Of a stretch of DNA of 22,639 nucleotides, positions 16,181-22,639 are shown one piece after another; positions within the stretch are counted from its first letter, which is position 1, and each line of letters opens with the position of its first letter. A program made the translations under genes and the position numbers. This stretch comes from JBOHWJ01 sp050736615 (GTDB lineage: Bacteria > Desulfobacterota > Binatia > Binatales > Binataceae). Below the pieces are notes generated by a model. That model was given only the letters and a program-made list of their open reading frames with translations. It did not search any database and was not told the origin of the DNA. The stretch lies in NCBI GenBank assembly GCA_050736615.1, contig JBOHWL010000237.1, forward strand, positions 1 to 22,639, written 5' to 3'.

Positions 16181-17278
16181 GTGAGTGCGGGGAAGATTCA
16201 AGTCCATCAGGTAAGCACTCGCGAGGGCTTCGAGCGGTTCGCGCGCCTGCCGTTCAAAATTTACGGGGAACGCCGGGCGTGGTGGCCGCCCGATGTGCAA
16301 AACGAGATTGATCTGCTGTCCGGACGCGCGCTCATAACCAGTTATCTGGACCTGGCGCCATTTTACGTGATGCGCGATTCCACGATTTTGGCGCGTGCGA
16401 GTGCGGTCGTGAACCATCGTTACAATGAGCACTGGAACGAAAAAATCGGCCAGCTTATCCATTTCGAAGCGATGGCGGGGGAAGACGCGGCCGTCGCGGC
16501 GTTGCTCGACGAGGTGATCGAGTGGCTCGGCCGGCGCGGGATGAAGGCGGTACGCACGGGTTTCGCGGCTTTTCTCGATTACCCCTACGCCATCGACAAT
16601 TACGATGAATTGCCCTCGTTTCTGCTGCGCGGCAACCCGGATTTTTATCACCGCTATTTCAAGAACTCGGGCTTTGTTACGGAAAAGGGCCAGGTCGACT
16701 ATACTGCGGCGTTGACCCCCGAAATCCTCGAACGTTACCGCCAGATGGTCGAAGCGGCGCATCAGGCGGGCGTGACGATCAGGAGCTGGCGCGAATTCGG
16801 CTTTCTCGCCGCGATTGACGCGTGGACCGAGATCACCAACGCAGCCTTTGCCAGTCATTGGGGATGGAATCCGATCTCACGCGCGGAGGTCCGTCCCATG
16901 CTGACGCCGCTTGGAGCAACTGCCGTGGCCGACCTCTCGATCATTGCCAGTATCGGCGCGGACGCGGTCGGCGCGGTATTTTCCGTGCCGGATTTCAGTG
17001 ACTCGCTGGCCACTATCAGGGCGGGCGTGAAGCTCAACCCCGCACGCGGCGGCGGTACCCGCGGGGCGCTGGTCAACGTCGGCGTGATCGAAGCCGCACG
17101 TTCACGCGGAGTGGCGCGTGCGATGGCGGCGCGCTCATTTCTGACCATGGCGCGCAATTCAATGAGCTATGCAGGCTACACCCTGGTGCTCGACGACAAT
17201 TGGCCGTCGCGCCGCACTGCGGAAAGTCTCGGCGCGCACGTGACCGGCAATTTCGTCAGTTATCGCCGCGAACTCTGA
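16181..17278 (+). CDS. YghO-like GNAT-superfamily protein
   Basis: A 365-residue protein without signal peptide or membrane segments. The opening (FARLPFKIYGERRAWWPPDVQNEIDLL) followed by an N-terminal half with ARASAVVNHRYNEHW, IHFEAMAGEDAAVAALLDEVIEWLGRRG is the pattern of the YghO-type N-acetyltransferase-like proteins. A C-terminal GNAT-like segment is suggested by LVNVGVIEAARSRGVARAMAARSF (acetyl-CoA-binding loop R-x-x-G-V-A) and the final YTLVLDDNWPSRRTAESLG. The biochemical role of the family is not well established, so only a putative acyltransferase is claimed. GTG start at 16181. The 215-nt spacer before it holds no other supported gene. Confidence 0.75.
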   Translation: MSAGKIQVHQVSTREGFERFARLPFKIYGERRAWWPPDVQNEIDLLSGRALITSYLDLAPFYVMRDSTILARASAVVNHRYNEHWNEKIGQLIHFEAMAGEDAAVAALLDEVIEWLGRRGMKAVRTGFAAFLDYPYAIDNYDELPSFLLRGNPDFYHRYFKNSGFVTEKGQVDYTAALTPEILERYRQMVEAAHQAGVTIRSWREFGFLAAIDAWTEITNAAFASHWGWNPISRAEVRPMLTPLGATAVADLSIIASIGADAVGAVFSVPDFSDSLATIRAGVKLNPARGGGTRGALVNVGVIEAARSRGVARAMAARSFLTMARNSMSYAGYTLVLDDNWPSRRTAESLGAHVTGNFVSYRREL

Positions 17279-17341
17279 GCGCGGGCTTAATCAGCACATT
17301 AACTTGAGCTGCGTGGGCAAGCGTACCGCTGGCCCGACGAA

Positions 17342-17596
17342 TCATTCAAGGCGCACGACCGTCACTTCCACCTCCGCCTCGCCGGTTTCGATATAGGCTT
17401 GAATCTCATTCGCAATCCGCGTCAATTCCTCGCCATCTGGGCGCCATTCGCGCGAATCACGCAGGACGCCACGGCGCGAGGCCAGACGCACCGAGATGAC
17501 GTGTATAGGAGACTGGGCTTCGTTCAGGAAGCGCAGGATCTCGGCGAGATTCGACCTCGCACGGCGATTACGAATGACCAGAACCGCACCTGGCAT
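17342..17596 (-). CDS. Hypothetical protein, 84 residues
   Basis: Not recognised. The ATG at 17596 is chosen because GGAGGGG lies six bases upstream (complement of 17603-17609); the open frame reaches back to 17707 but that extension lacks such a site. The product, beginning MPGAVLVIRNRRARSNLAEIL, has an alternating beta/alpha appearance. Its central block is SPIHVISVRLASRRGV and its acidic C-terminus is IETGEAEVEVTVVRLE. No signal peptide, no cysteine, no membrane segment. It is convergent with the GNAT-like gene with a 63-nt gap. Coding is supported mainly by the ribosome binding site and regular composition. Confidence 0.5.
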   Translation of the reverse strand: MPGAVLVIRNRRARSNLAEILRFLNEAQSPIHVISVRLASRRGVLRDSREWRPDGEELTRIANEIQAYIETGEAEVEVTVVRLE

Positions 17597-17869
17597 GGCC
17601 CACCCCTCCATTCCAGTGCCGGCAAACCATTGGTTTCCAGCGTAACTTTGCAGCTTTGTGTTCAGCAAATGGACGCTTGGCAAAATGCAGCCAAGTATGC
17701 GTCGCACGTGAAGCGGAGTTCTGCCATTATTTGATTTCGGTTGTCAATCTGTAGCTGATCACGCCAGGATGCGAAGTCTTACAAAAGGAATTAACTCGGA
17801 TTGCGGCAATTGCGTTTGCGAATGGGAGAGCGTAAACGACGGCCTCGTTGCCCAAGCAGCTGGGGCCTC

Positions 17870-18052
17870 CACGTTCTGAACGGAGTCCACCATTAGCGTA
17901 GCCGCAGGCGGAGCGAGCACACCAGGCGGAGCCAAGCGGAGCCGAGCGCATTAGCGAAGCCGAAGGCTTCGCTAATGCGCTCGGAATGACAGAAAAGCAA
18001 AATCTTCACACGCTCTCAGAATGACACGGGCGCTTGCGCAGAGTCTTCCTTA
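17870..18052 (-). repeat. Inverted-repeat element, copy 2 (diverged), with long hairpin
   Basis: Read on the minus strand it starts TAAGGAAGACTCTGCGCAAG at the DUF1329 gene stop codon (18050-18052), then GTGTCATTCTGAG, a second TGTCATTCCGAGCGC, and later GACTCCGTTCAGAA near 17870. The end and the GACTCCGTTCAGAA block match copy 1 at 13010-13156, so both belong to one repeat family. Copy 2 is longer, has an internal hairpin expansion with GGCGGAGC-type sub-repeats, and lacks a recognisable opposite terminal repeat. No protein is encoded. The rest of the 17597-18049 spacer, roughly 17597-17869, shows nothing recognisable. Confidence 0.6.
17942..17984. repeat. 20-bp perfect hairpin with GAA loop
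   Basis: The left arm CCGAGCGCATTAGCGAAGCC (17942-17961) and right arm GGCTTCGCTAATGCGCTCGG (17965-17984) are exact reverse complements, separated by GAA. It sits inside repeat copy 2, downstream of the DUF1329 gene. It would form a very stable RNA stem in either transcript. There is no T-run after it, so transcript stabilisation or attenuation is as likely as termination. Confidence 0.9.
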
Positions 18053-19390
18053 GCGCATGATCTCGTTGAGTCCGCTCGGCGTCGAGTACTTGGCGATATC
18101 GTTGAACTGCTTCGGCGCCTGCTGGTTCAGATAGAATGCGCGGCCGTCGGCGGGATCGATGAAATAGGTTGCGTGCTTGTCCCTAACGTTCCACACGGCT
18201 TCAAATTGGGAGTAGTTGGAATCGACGGGCCCGATTTGAGGAGCGTCCAGTGTATGCGGGAATATTGCCGTGATCTTCCACAGCCGCATTTTGGAATCGT
18301 ATAGCTCTTCCCACAGCGCGGCATTGAATTGTTTATCGATATACATGATGCGCTTGCCATAACAATAACCTGCGGCCATCGACGGAATCTTGCGCACATC
18401 GATCACATCGACATCGCGAAGCTGCCATTTGCCCCATGACGGCTTGGGCCACCCCAGCGGCATGTCGAAGCCGTCCGGAAACTCGGTCTTGGGCATTTCG
18501 TAGCCGGTCAGCGCGAGAATCTTCCGTTCACCGAGAAAGGCCGCCTGGAACTGTCCGATGACACCATTGAAGCCAAAACGGTAGTCGTCGTAAGTGACGT
18601 CGCTGCCTCCTGACGGGCTGCAGCGCGCCTCCGCCGAGACCGGCTGATAACGGCGCAACGCCGGTAGAAAGACGTAATTATCCTGGTCCTTGGTAACGTC
18701 ATTGTAGGCAATCGAAAGACTGGCGGTGTATTTCAGGTTTTCGGGTGCCACAGTCATCACCCATTCGGTCAGGTATTCGCCATTCGTGCCAGGAGCGTCG
18801 GCCGGGATGCCGGGATCGGTATTGTAACTGAGCTGGCGGCTGACGATCTGGACGTCACTGCAACTGATGTTTTCATATTGGTTTTGCAAGCATATCGCTC
18901 CGTATGTATTGACCGACAAGTGTGGCATATAGCGGAACCATAGATTAGCCAGAATCTCCCATCCCTTGTCATCGCCCGACGGGTTTGGAAATGGTTGTCC
19001 GCCGTGATAGCCGACGAGATCAGCCTCACCGCCGCGTTGATGTACGAGCCTCACCTGTGAGGAATATCTCTCGGTTGCCGACCTATAGCCATTGGGCAGC
19101 GGATGGATGATCGTCGGACCAACCTTGATCTCCACGTCCGGCGGCATCTTCCAGAAGTACTTGCCCTCAAATAGCGCGACCATGCCGTCGGGCATGAAAC
19201 GCTTGTACCGCTGCCAGTTTTGCATCGTGATGACAGTTCCGACAGGAATCGTATCCGGCGTATGATTCAACGATAACGCTGATGAGGATGGCGCTGCGGC
19301 TTGCGAAGCAGCCAAAGTGGCCGGTGCGCCGATCGGCGCCGCCAAAAGGACCAGGGAGAAGAATCCGATAAGCGCTTCCGTTGTTCTCAA
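18050..19390 (-). CDS. DUF1329 exported protein
   Basis: About 446 residues from a TTG start at 19390. This start is chosen because GAGGAG (complement of 19397-19402) lies six bases upstream and the product then opens with a signal peptide: RTTEALIGFFSLVLLAA and cleavage near ATLAASQA. The open frame upstream to 19504 would bury the signal peptide behind 38 residues. The body matches DUF1329, a family of outer-membrane-associated proteins related to lipoprotein-sorting folds. Seen: TMQNWQRYKRFMPDG, WKMPPDVEIKVGPT, NDVTKDQDNYVFLPALRRYQ, DDYRFGFNG, KRIMYIDKQ. In other bacteria DUF1329 genes often accompany outer-membrane porins or RND-type transporters for hydrophobic substrates; no such partner is seen here. 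The function is not established. Confidence 0.88.
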   Translation of the reverse strand: MRTTEALIGFFSLVLLAAPIGAPATLAASQAAAPSSSALSLNHTPDTIPVGTVITMQNWQRYKRFMPDGMVALFEGKYFWKMPPDVEIKVGPTIIHPLPNGYRSATERYSSQVRLVHQRGGEADLVGYHGGQPFPNPSGDDKGWEILANLWFRYMPHLSVNTYGAICLQNQYENISCSDVQIVSRQLSYNTDPGIPADAPGTNGEYLTEWVMTVAPENLKYTASLSIAYNDVTKDQDNYVFLPALRRYQPVSAEARCSPSGGSDVTYDDYRFGFNGVIGQFQAAFLGERKILALTGYEMPKTEFPDGFDMPLGWPKPSWGKWQLRDVDVIDVRKIPSMAAGYCYGKRIMYIDKQFNAALWEELYDSKMRLWKITAIFPHTLDAPQIGPVDSNYSQFEAVWNVRDKHATYFIDPADGRAFYLNQQAPKQFNDIAKYSTPSGLNEIMR

Positions 19391-19761
19391 CTTCGACTCC
19401 TCGATTCGAATCTTCAGTGGTGCGACACCTCTTTTTACAACCCCCCACGTAACAGATTGTGAAGGATCCGTTGATTGGGGAATTTTTCTGTTCTGGAGCG
19501 ACAACGCTCGGAATATTTGAACTCAGCCGGAATTTTCGTTTTGAGCCCTCTGATCGGCAGAGTCGTACCGCGAATGAGCACCATAACCCAAGTTTCGGAG
19601 GAGTGGGGGGTCTCCACGAATCGCGCCTTAAACTGCAAGTGAACGCGTGCGGTCAGCGAGTGAGCGGAAGGCCGTTGCTTCGGTTTGCAATCGCGGCGGG
19701 GTTGCGCGCGGCGGATGGCTCGAATAGTTGAAAGAGGACCAAGGATTCAAAATACGATCTG
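19391..19761. other. Divergent intergenic region, no gene recognised
   Basis: A 371-bp spacer between the leftward DUF1329 gene and the rightward cyclophilin gene. Apart from the GAGGAG ribosome binding site for the leftward gene (19397-19402) and an AGAGGA stretch at about 19733 ahead of the rightward gene, I see no RNA gene, repeat or convincing promoter. Short open frames here have no supporting features. Confidence 0.5.
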
Positions 19762-20355
19762 ATGAAAAATAAACTTCCGAGACTAGGCTTTCTGATCGCG
19801 GCCGCGGTGCTGCTGACGACCATGGGGGCGTGTCAGGGTGCCAAAGCTAATCAGGTCGCGAAGGATGGATTACCCGTGCGCAATACCGGCCATTATGCAA
19901 CGCTCGACACCGACAAGGGGACGATCGTGATCGAGCTGTATCCGAAAGTCGCGCCCAAGACCGTCGCCAATTTTGAAAAGCTTTCAAAAGACGGCTTTTA
20001 TAACGGGCTGACCTTTCATCGAGTCGAGCCTGGCTTCGTCGTGCAGGGCGGCGACCCGAAAGGCAACGGCACTGGCGGGCCGGGCTACGATTTGCCGGCG
20101 GAAATCGATCCCAACGAGCATCACCTGCGCGGCACCGTCGCGATGGCGCGGCTGGGTGATAACGTTAATCCGGAACGCCGCTCCAGTGGCAGCCAGTTTT
20201 ACATCTGCCTTGCGCCGGCGCCCTTTCTCGACAAGCAGTACACCATCTTTGGGGGCGTGGTCGAAGGCATGGACGTGGTCGACAAAATCAGGGTCGGCGA
20301 TCATATCAAGAAGATCACGCTCAGCTCGGAGCTACCCAAGCAAAGCGGGCTATGA
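19762..20355 (+). CDS. Cyclophilin-type peptidyl-prolyl isomerase, probable lipoprotein
   Basis: A 197-residue protein. Residues 1-24 look like a lipoprotein signal (MKNKLPRLGFLIAAAVLLTT, then MGAC with Cys24), so the enzyme is probably periplasmic and membrane-anchored. The cyclophilin domain follows: IVIELYPKVAPKTVANFEKL, active-site TFHRVEPGFVVQGGDP with His86/Arg87 and Gln95, GTVAMARLGDNVNPE, and SGSQFYICLAP. It would catalyse proline cis-trans isomerisation during folding of exported proteins. The lipobox is imperfect (Gly-Ala before Cys, Met at -3), so the lipid anchor is likely rather than certain. It overlaps the next gene by ATGA. Confidence 0.93.
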   Translation: MKNKLPRLGFLIAAAVLLTTMGACQGAKANQVAKDGLPVRNTGHYATLDTDKGTIVIELYPKVAPKTVANFEKLSKDGFYNGLTFHRVEPGFVVQGGDPKGNGTGGPGYDLPAEIDPNEHHLRGTVAMARLGDNVNPERRSSGSQFYICLAPAPFLDKQYTIFGGVVEGMDVVDKIRVGDHIKKITLSSELPKQSGL

Positions 20356-21077
20356 GCATTTCAGGAAGCGGGCACCCACCGGGGCCCTACTTCACGGTCG
20401 ATCTCCATCTGCATACCAATCGCGGCAGCGCGGACTCCAATCTTTCGCCCGCCGCATTGATCGCGCGCGCCCAGGCGATCGGAATCGGCGCCGTATGCAT
20501 TACCGAGCACGATAATGTCTGGGATTTGAGGGAACTTTCCGCGCAGGCGATGCCGGCGGAGGTGGTGTTCCTGCGCGGCATGGAAGTCACCACGGAGATG
20601 GGCCACATTGGCGTGTTCGGTTTGAGCGAATACGTCAGCGGCATTTACAAACTGCGCGAATTGCGCAAAGTGGTGGATCGATTCGGCGGCCTCATGGTCG
20701 CCAATCATCCGTTCCGTTATAAGCTCGACCCCCGCTTCTCCTTTATAAACCCCGATCACGAACCTATTGACCAATCGCATCCGGAACATGCAGCGACGCT
20801 GGAAATTTTTGAGGTATGCGACGCCATTGAAGTTCTCAACGGCGCCTGCTCCGAGGAAGAAAACCTGTTCGCCTTGAAGGTGGCACGCCTAATCGGCAAA
20901 CCGACGGTGGCCGGTTCCGATTCCCATTCGGCCAACTCGGTGGGATGCGTAACCACGCTCTTGCCCCAGCGGGTGCGCGATGAGCGCGAGCTTATCGAAA
21001 GCATCAAGGCCGGTGACGCATACGCTGGGCGCGGCTTGCTGAGCGGCGCCGTAACACGCTTCGAATTGCCGGATTGA
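20352..21077 (+). CDS. PHP-domain metal-dependent phosphoesterase
   Basis: A 241-residue PHP-domain protein. Metal-binding positions are visible: DLHLHT (Asp17, His19, His21), TEHDN (His53, Asp54), GMEVTTEMGH (Glu78, His85), ANHPFR (His119) and GSDSHS (Asp190, His192). This is a complete set for a bi- or trinuclear PHP phosphoesterase, resembling TrpH/YciV-type nucleotidases that act on 3',5'-nucleoside bisphosphates or short oligonucleotides. The exact substrate is inferred only. No signal peptide, so cytoplasmic. Its ATG overlaps the stop of the cyclophilin gene, indicating one transcript although the proteins act in different compartments. Confidence 0.9.
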   Translation: MSISGSGHPPGPYFTVDLHLHTNRGSADSNLSPAALIARAQAIGIGAVCITEHDNVWDLRELSAQAMPAEVVFLRGMEVTTEMGHIGVFGLSEYVSGIYKLRELRKVVDRFGGLMVANHPFRYKLDPRFSFINPDHEPIDQSHPEHAATLEIFEVCDAIEVLNGACSEEENLFALKVARLIGKPTVAGSDSHSANSVGCVTTLLPQRVRDERELIESIKAGDAYAGRGLLSGAVTRFELPD

Positions 21078-21273
21078 ACTTAATCCCACGTTCTGCGGGC
21101 AGTTGGCAGAAAACCCGAATCTATAACGAAGCCCTCAGGCATAATCGAAACCCCCAGTCTCAAAGGCTCGATGCAAGGACTTTCTATTATTTCTGTCGGC
21201 ATACAGATCAACACGCCGCTGACTGTGACTTCCTCGACAGGCATCGAGTCGTCTAAGGCGCGCGCTATAGTCT

Positions 21274-22317
21274 TCACGGCTCTTGTTCCCAACGTTGCCA
21301 TATGACTTCCTGTTTGATGACTTCTTGCGGACCCACCGGTGTGTTAATACTCAATTTTTGCAGGCCAAGGTCAGTCAAAAACACGTCGGTGCGATAAGCA
21401 GATTCTATGTAAATGGAAGCGATTTTGTCGAGCCTTATCCTTGCCGCCGCGCTTGCGGCGCCGACCGCTGATGTTCCCTTGTCCAGTTCGTGCAGAGCGC
21501 TAAATGGCTCTGTGAGCTTGAGAGCTGAGGCGTACTCCAAATAGAGTTGCCACATAGCCAGCTCCAAGTCCGCTGGCGCTAGATTGACCTTCAAGTTAAG
21601 ATCCTCTTTAGCCTCCTTACGATTGATAGGATGGCCATGAAAGAACAAGTTCGACTTTAAGTTTTCGATGATTGTGTCAATTTCATGGTCTAGCTTCGCC
21701 TCCATATGCGTATGAAGCAGTTTACGGGCCATCAGACGGGATTGGTTGTGAGACCGCTGCACATTTCCCAAAGCCAGCGGATGTATTTTCTCGGTCAATG
21801 CCACTAACGATTGCACGAGTTCGTCTTCATGCGTAATTCCGACCTCTTCCTTCACTAGCCGAAAGTACGCCGTTACGTCTTCTACGCTGATTGGTATGGG
21901 GAGACCCGGAGTTTGAGGATTGGCGGGGTTGAATTGGTTCGCTACCGATGGATCGATTGGACCGAGACATCCCATGCGGTGCATGACAATTTCGTCGGCG
22001 CCCAAAGCGATGAGGGTCGCGGCGCTGAATGCGCGATGTGGAACAAGAACGGCGAAGTTCTTCGTATATTCTCGAATGAGGCTAACGATCCGCCAAGGGA
22101 CGGTTCCTGAACCGCCATTACTATGGATGAACAGGTCAACTCCGTTCTTGGCCTTTCCAGCGCCGGCTTCCAAGTGCTCATAGAAGAGCGGAAGGACATC
22201 GTCCGCTATCTGCATTTCGAAATTTGTTCGCGTGGATGTCACATAACTGACAATCAGACGACCACCCCGCGATTCTTCCAGCTTCTCTATCAGCTCAACG
22301 CGACCGTCTCTCGCCAT
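21274..22317 (-). CDS. SDH_sah-family ClpP-fold serine protease
   Basis: A 347-residue protein matching the serine dehydrogenase proteinase (SDH_sah, PF01972) group of the ClpP/crotonase fold. Seen: the oxyanion-hole segment IHSNGGSG (residues 64-71), nucleophile Ser98 in PHRAFSAATLIALGADEIVM, and MGCLGPIDPSV with Asp122. The C-terminal half (LMARKLL, FFHGHPINRKEAKEDLNL) is also typical and predicted helical. There is no transmembrane segment, so it is probably cytoplasmic; substrates are unknown. The ATG at 22317 is preceded only by a GC-rich run. The gene is clearly AT-richer than its neighbours (for example 24 of 60 bases are G/C in 21601-21660), suggesting later acquisition. The spacer 21078-21273 contains nothing recognisable. 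Confidence 0.85.
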   Translation of the reverse strand: MARDGRVELIEKLEESRGGRLIVSYVTSTRTNFEMQIADDVLPLFYEHLEAGAGKAKNGVDLFIHSNGGSGTVPWRIVSLIREYTKNFAVLVPHRAFSAATLIALGADEIVMHRMGCLGPIDPSVANQFNPANPQTPGLPIPISVEDVTAYFRLVKEEVGITHEDELVQSLVALTEKIHPLALGNVQRSHNQSRLMARKLLHTHMEAKLDHEIDTIIENLKSNLFFHGHPINRKEAKEDLNLKVNLAPADLELAMWQLYLEYASALKLTEPFSALHELDKGTSAVGAASAAARIRLDKIASIYIESAYRTDVFLTDLGLQKLSINTPVGPQEVIKQEVIWQRWEQEP

Positions 22318-22610
22318 GCGCCGCCGCCCCGTTCTATCGTGAATCGCTCAAGATTCAAGATTTCATACGTGGTATCACGCCAAGGCGCTTAGGTATAGGC
22401 CAGCGTTTTTAGCCCGCTGACGCTCATATCGTTTCACTACGAGCGCCAAAAAATAGGCTGAAATTTTTCACCCAATAAATACCGGCGGACTGCCTTCACG
22501 TCATGAGTCTCTCTAGAGGCGGTACCTGTCTGCCGACTAATGTATGTGTTAGCGCTAGCGCACCGCATGGCCATGGCAGCATCATTTCGATCTCAATGCG
22601 AGGTGAACCG

Positions 22611-22639
22611 ATGGAAGCGCTGCTAATCCACAATTGCAC
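22611..22639 (+). CDS. Start of an unidentified gene cut by window end
   Basis: ATG 22611 follows GAGGTG (22600-22605) with about five-base spacing, and the nine codons visible (MEALLIHNC) are open. The sequence is too short to identify. The upstream 22318-22610 holds no recognisable gene. Confidence 0.35.

Noticed and set aside
3134..20370. Shared MSISGS N-terminus of the alpha/beta hydrolase and the PHP protein
   Set aside because: Six residues only, no similarity beyond them, and the hydrolase may start at its second ATG; treated as coincidence.

Overview
The window reads as a chromosomal segment of a GC-rich, Gram-negative, free-living bacterium. Lipoproteins, a DUF1329 exported protein, an ECF sigma/anti-sigma pair and a Deltaproteobacteria-like gene content suggest an uncultured lineage such as Binatota/Desulfobacterota-type bacteria. 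That placement is an inference of low to moderate confidence, because no rRNA or other phylogenetic marker is present.

Layout: (1) 1-1698 is the 3' part of an ABC exporter. A spacer with a REP-like double hairpin follows, then a lipoprotein of the HExxH 'predicted aminopeptidase' family (1967-3094), and convergent to it a small alpha/beta hydrolase. (2) 3849-4209 is a broken Mut7-C RNase-like gene: both ends are recognisable but in different frames, and the middle is missing. (3) 4327-11678 is a nucleotide-metabolism run on the + strand: dut, purB, purC, purS, purQ, purL, purF. Overlapping starts and stops suggest co-transcription, at least from purC or purS to purF. The FGAM synthetase is the three-part PurS/PurQ/PurL type, and PurF carries the four cysteines of the Fe-S-containing class. 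(4) 11729-13012 is an exported serpin whose stop codon lies in the end of a small inverted-repeat element. (5) 13292-14907 is an ECF sigma factor followed by a zinc-finger, membrane-anchored anti-sigma factor, both on the - strand. Divergent from them is a decayed bufferin-type operon: a bufA-like precursor interrupted by an in-frame TAG, then a remnant in which part of a DUF692/MNIO (bufB) gene is fused to the 3' end of a DUF2063 (bufC) gene. (6) 16181-17278 is a YghO-like GNAT-fold protein. It is followed by an 84-residue unknown protein with a strong ribosome binding site, a repeat-rich spacer with a 20-bp perfect hairpin, and a DUF1329 protein whose stop codon again lies in the repeat end. 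(7) 19762-21077 is a cyclophilin-type lipoprotein overlapping a PHP-domain phosphoesterase. (8) 21274-22317 is an SDH_sah/ClpP-fold protease in distinctly AT-richer DNA, and a new ORF begins at the right edge.

The most notable signal is the decayed copper-buffering RiPP (bufferin) locus beside an intact ECF sigma/anti-sigma pair. The internal Cys-repeat of BufA shows which codon became TAG, and the bufB-bufC remnant retains an open 172-residue fusion frame. A second observation is a pair of repeat elements, each ending in TAAGGAA exactly at the stop codon of a neighbouring gene.
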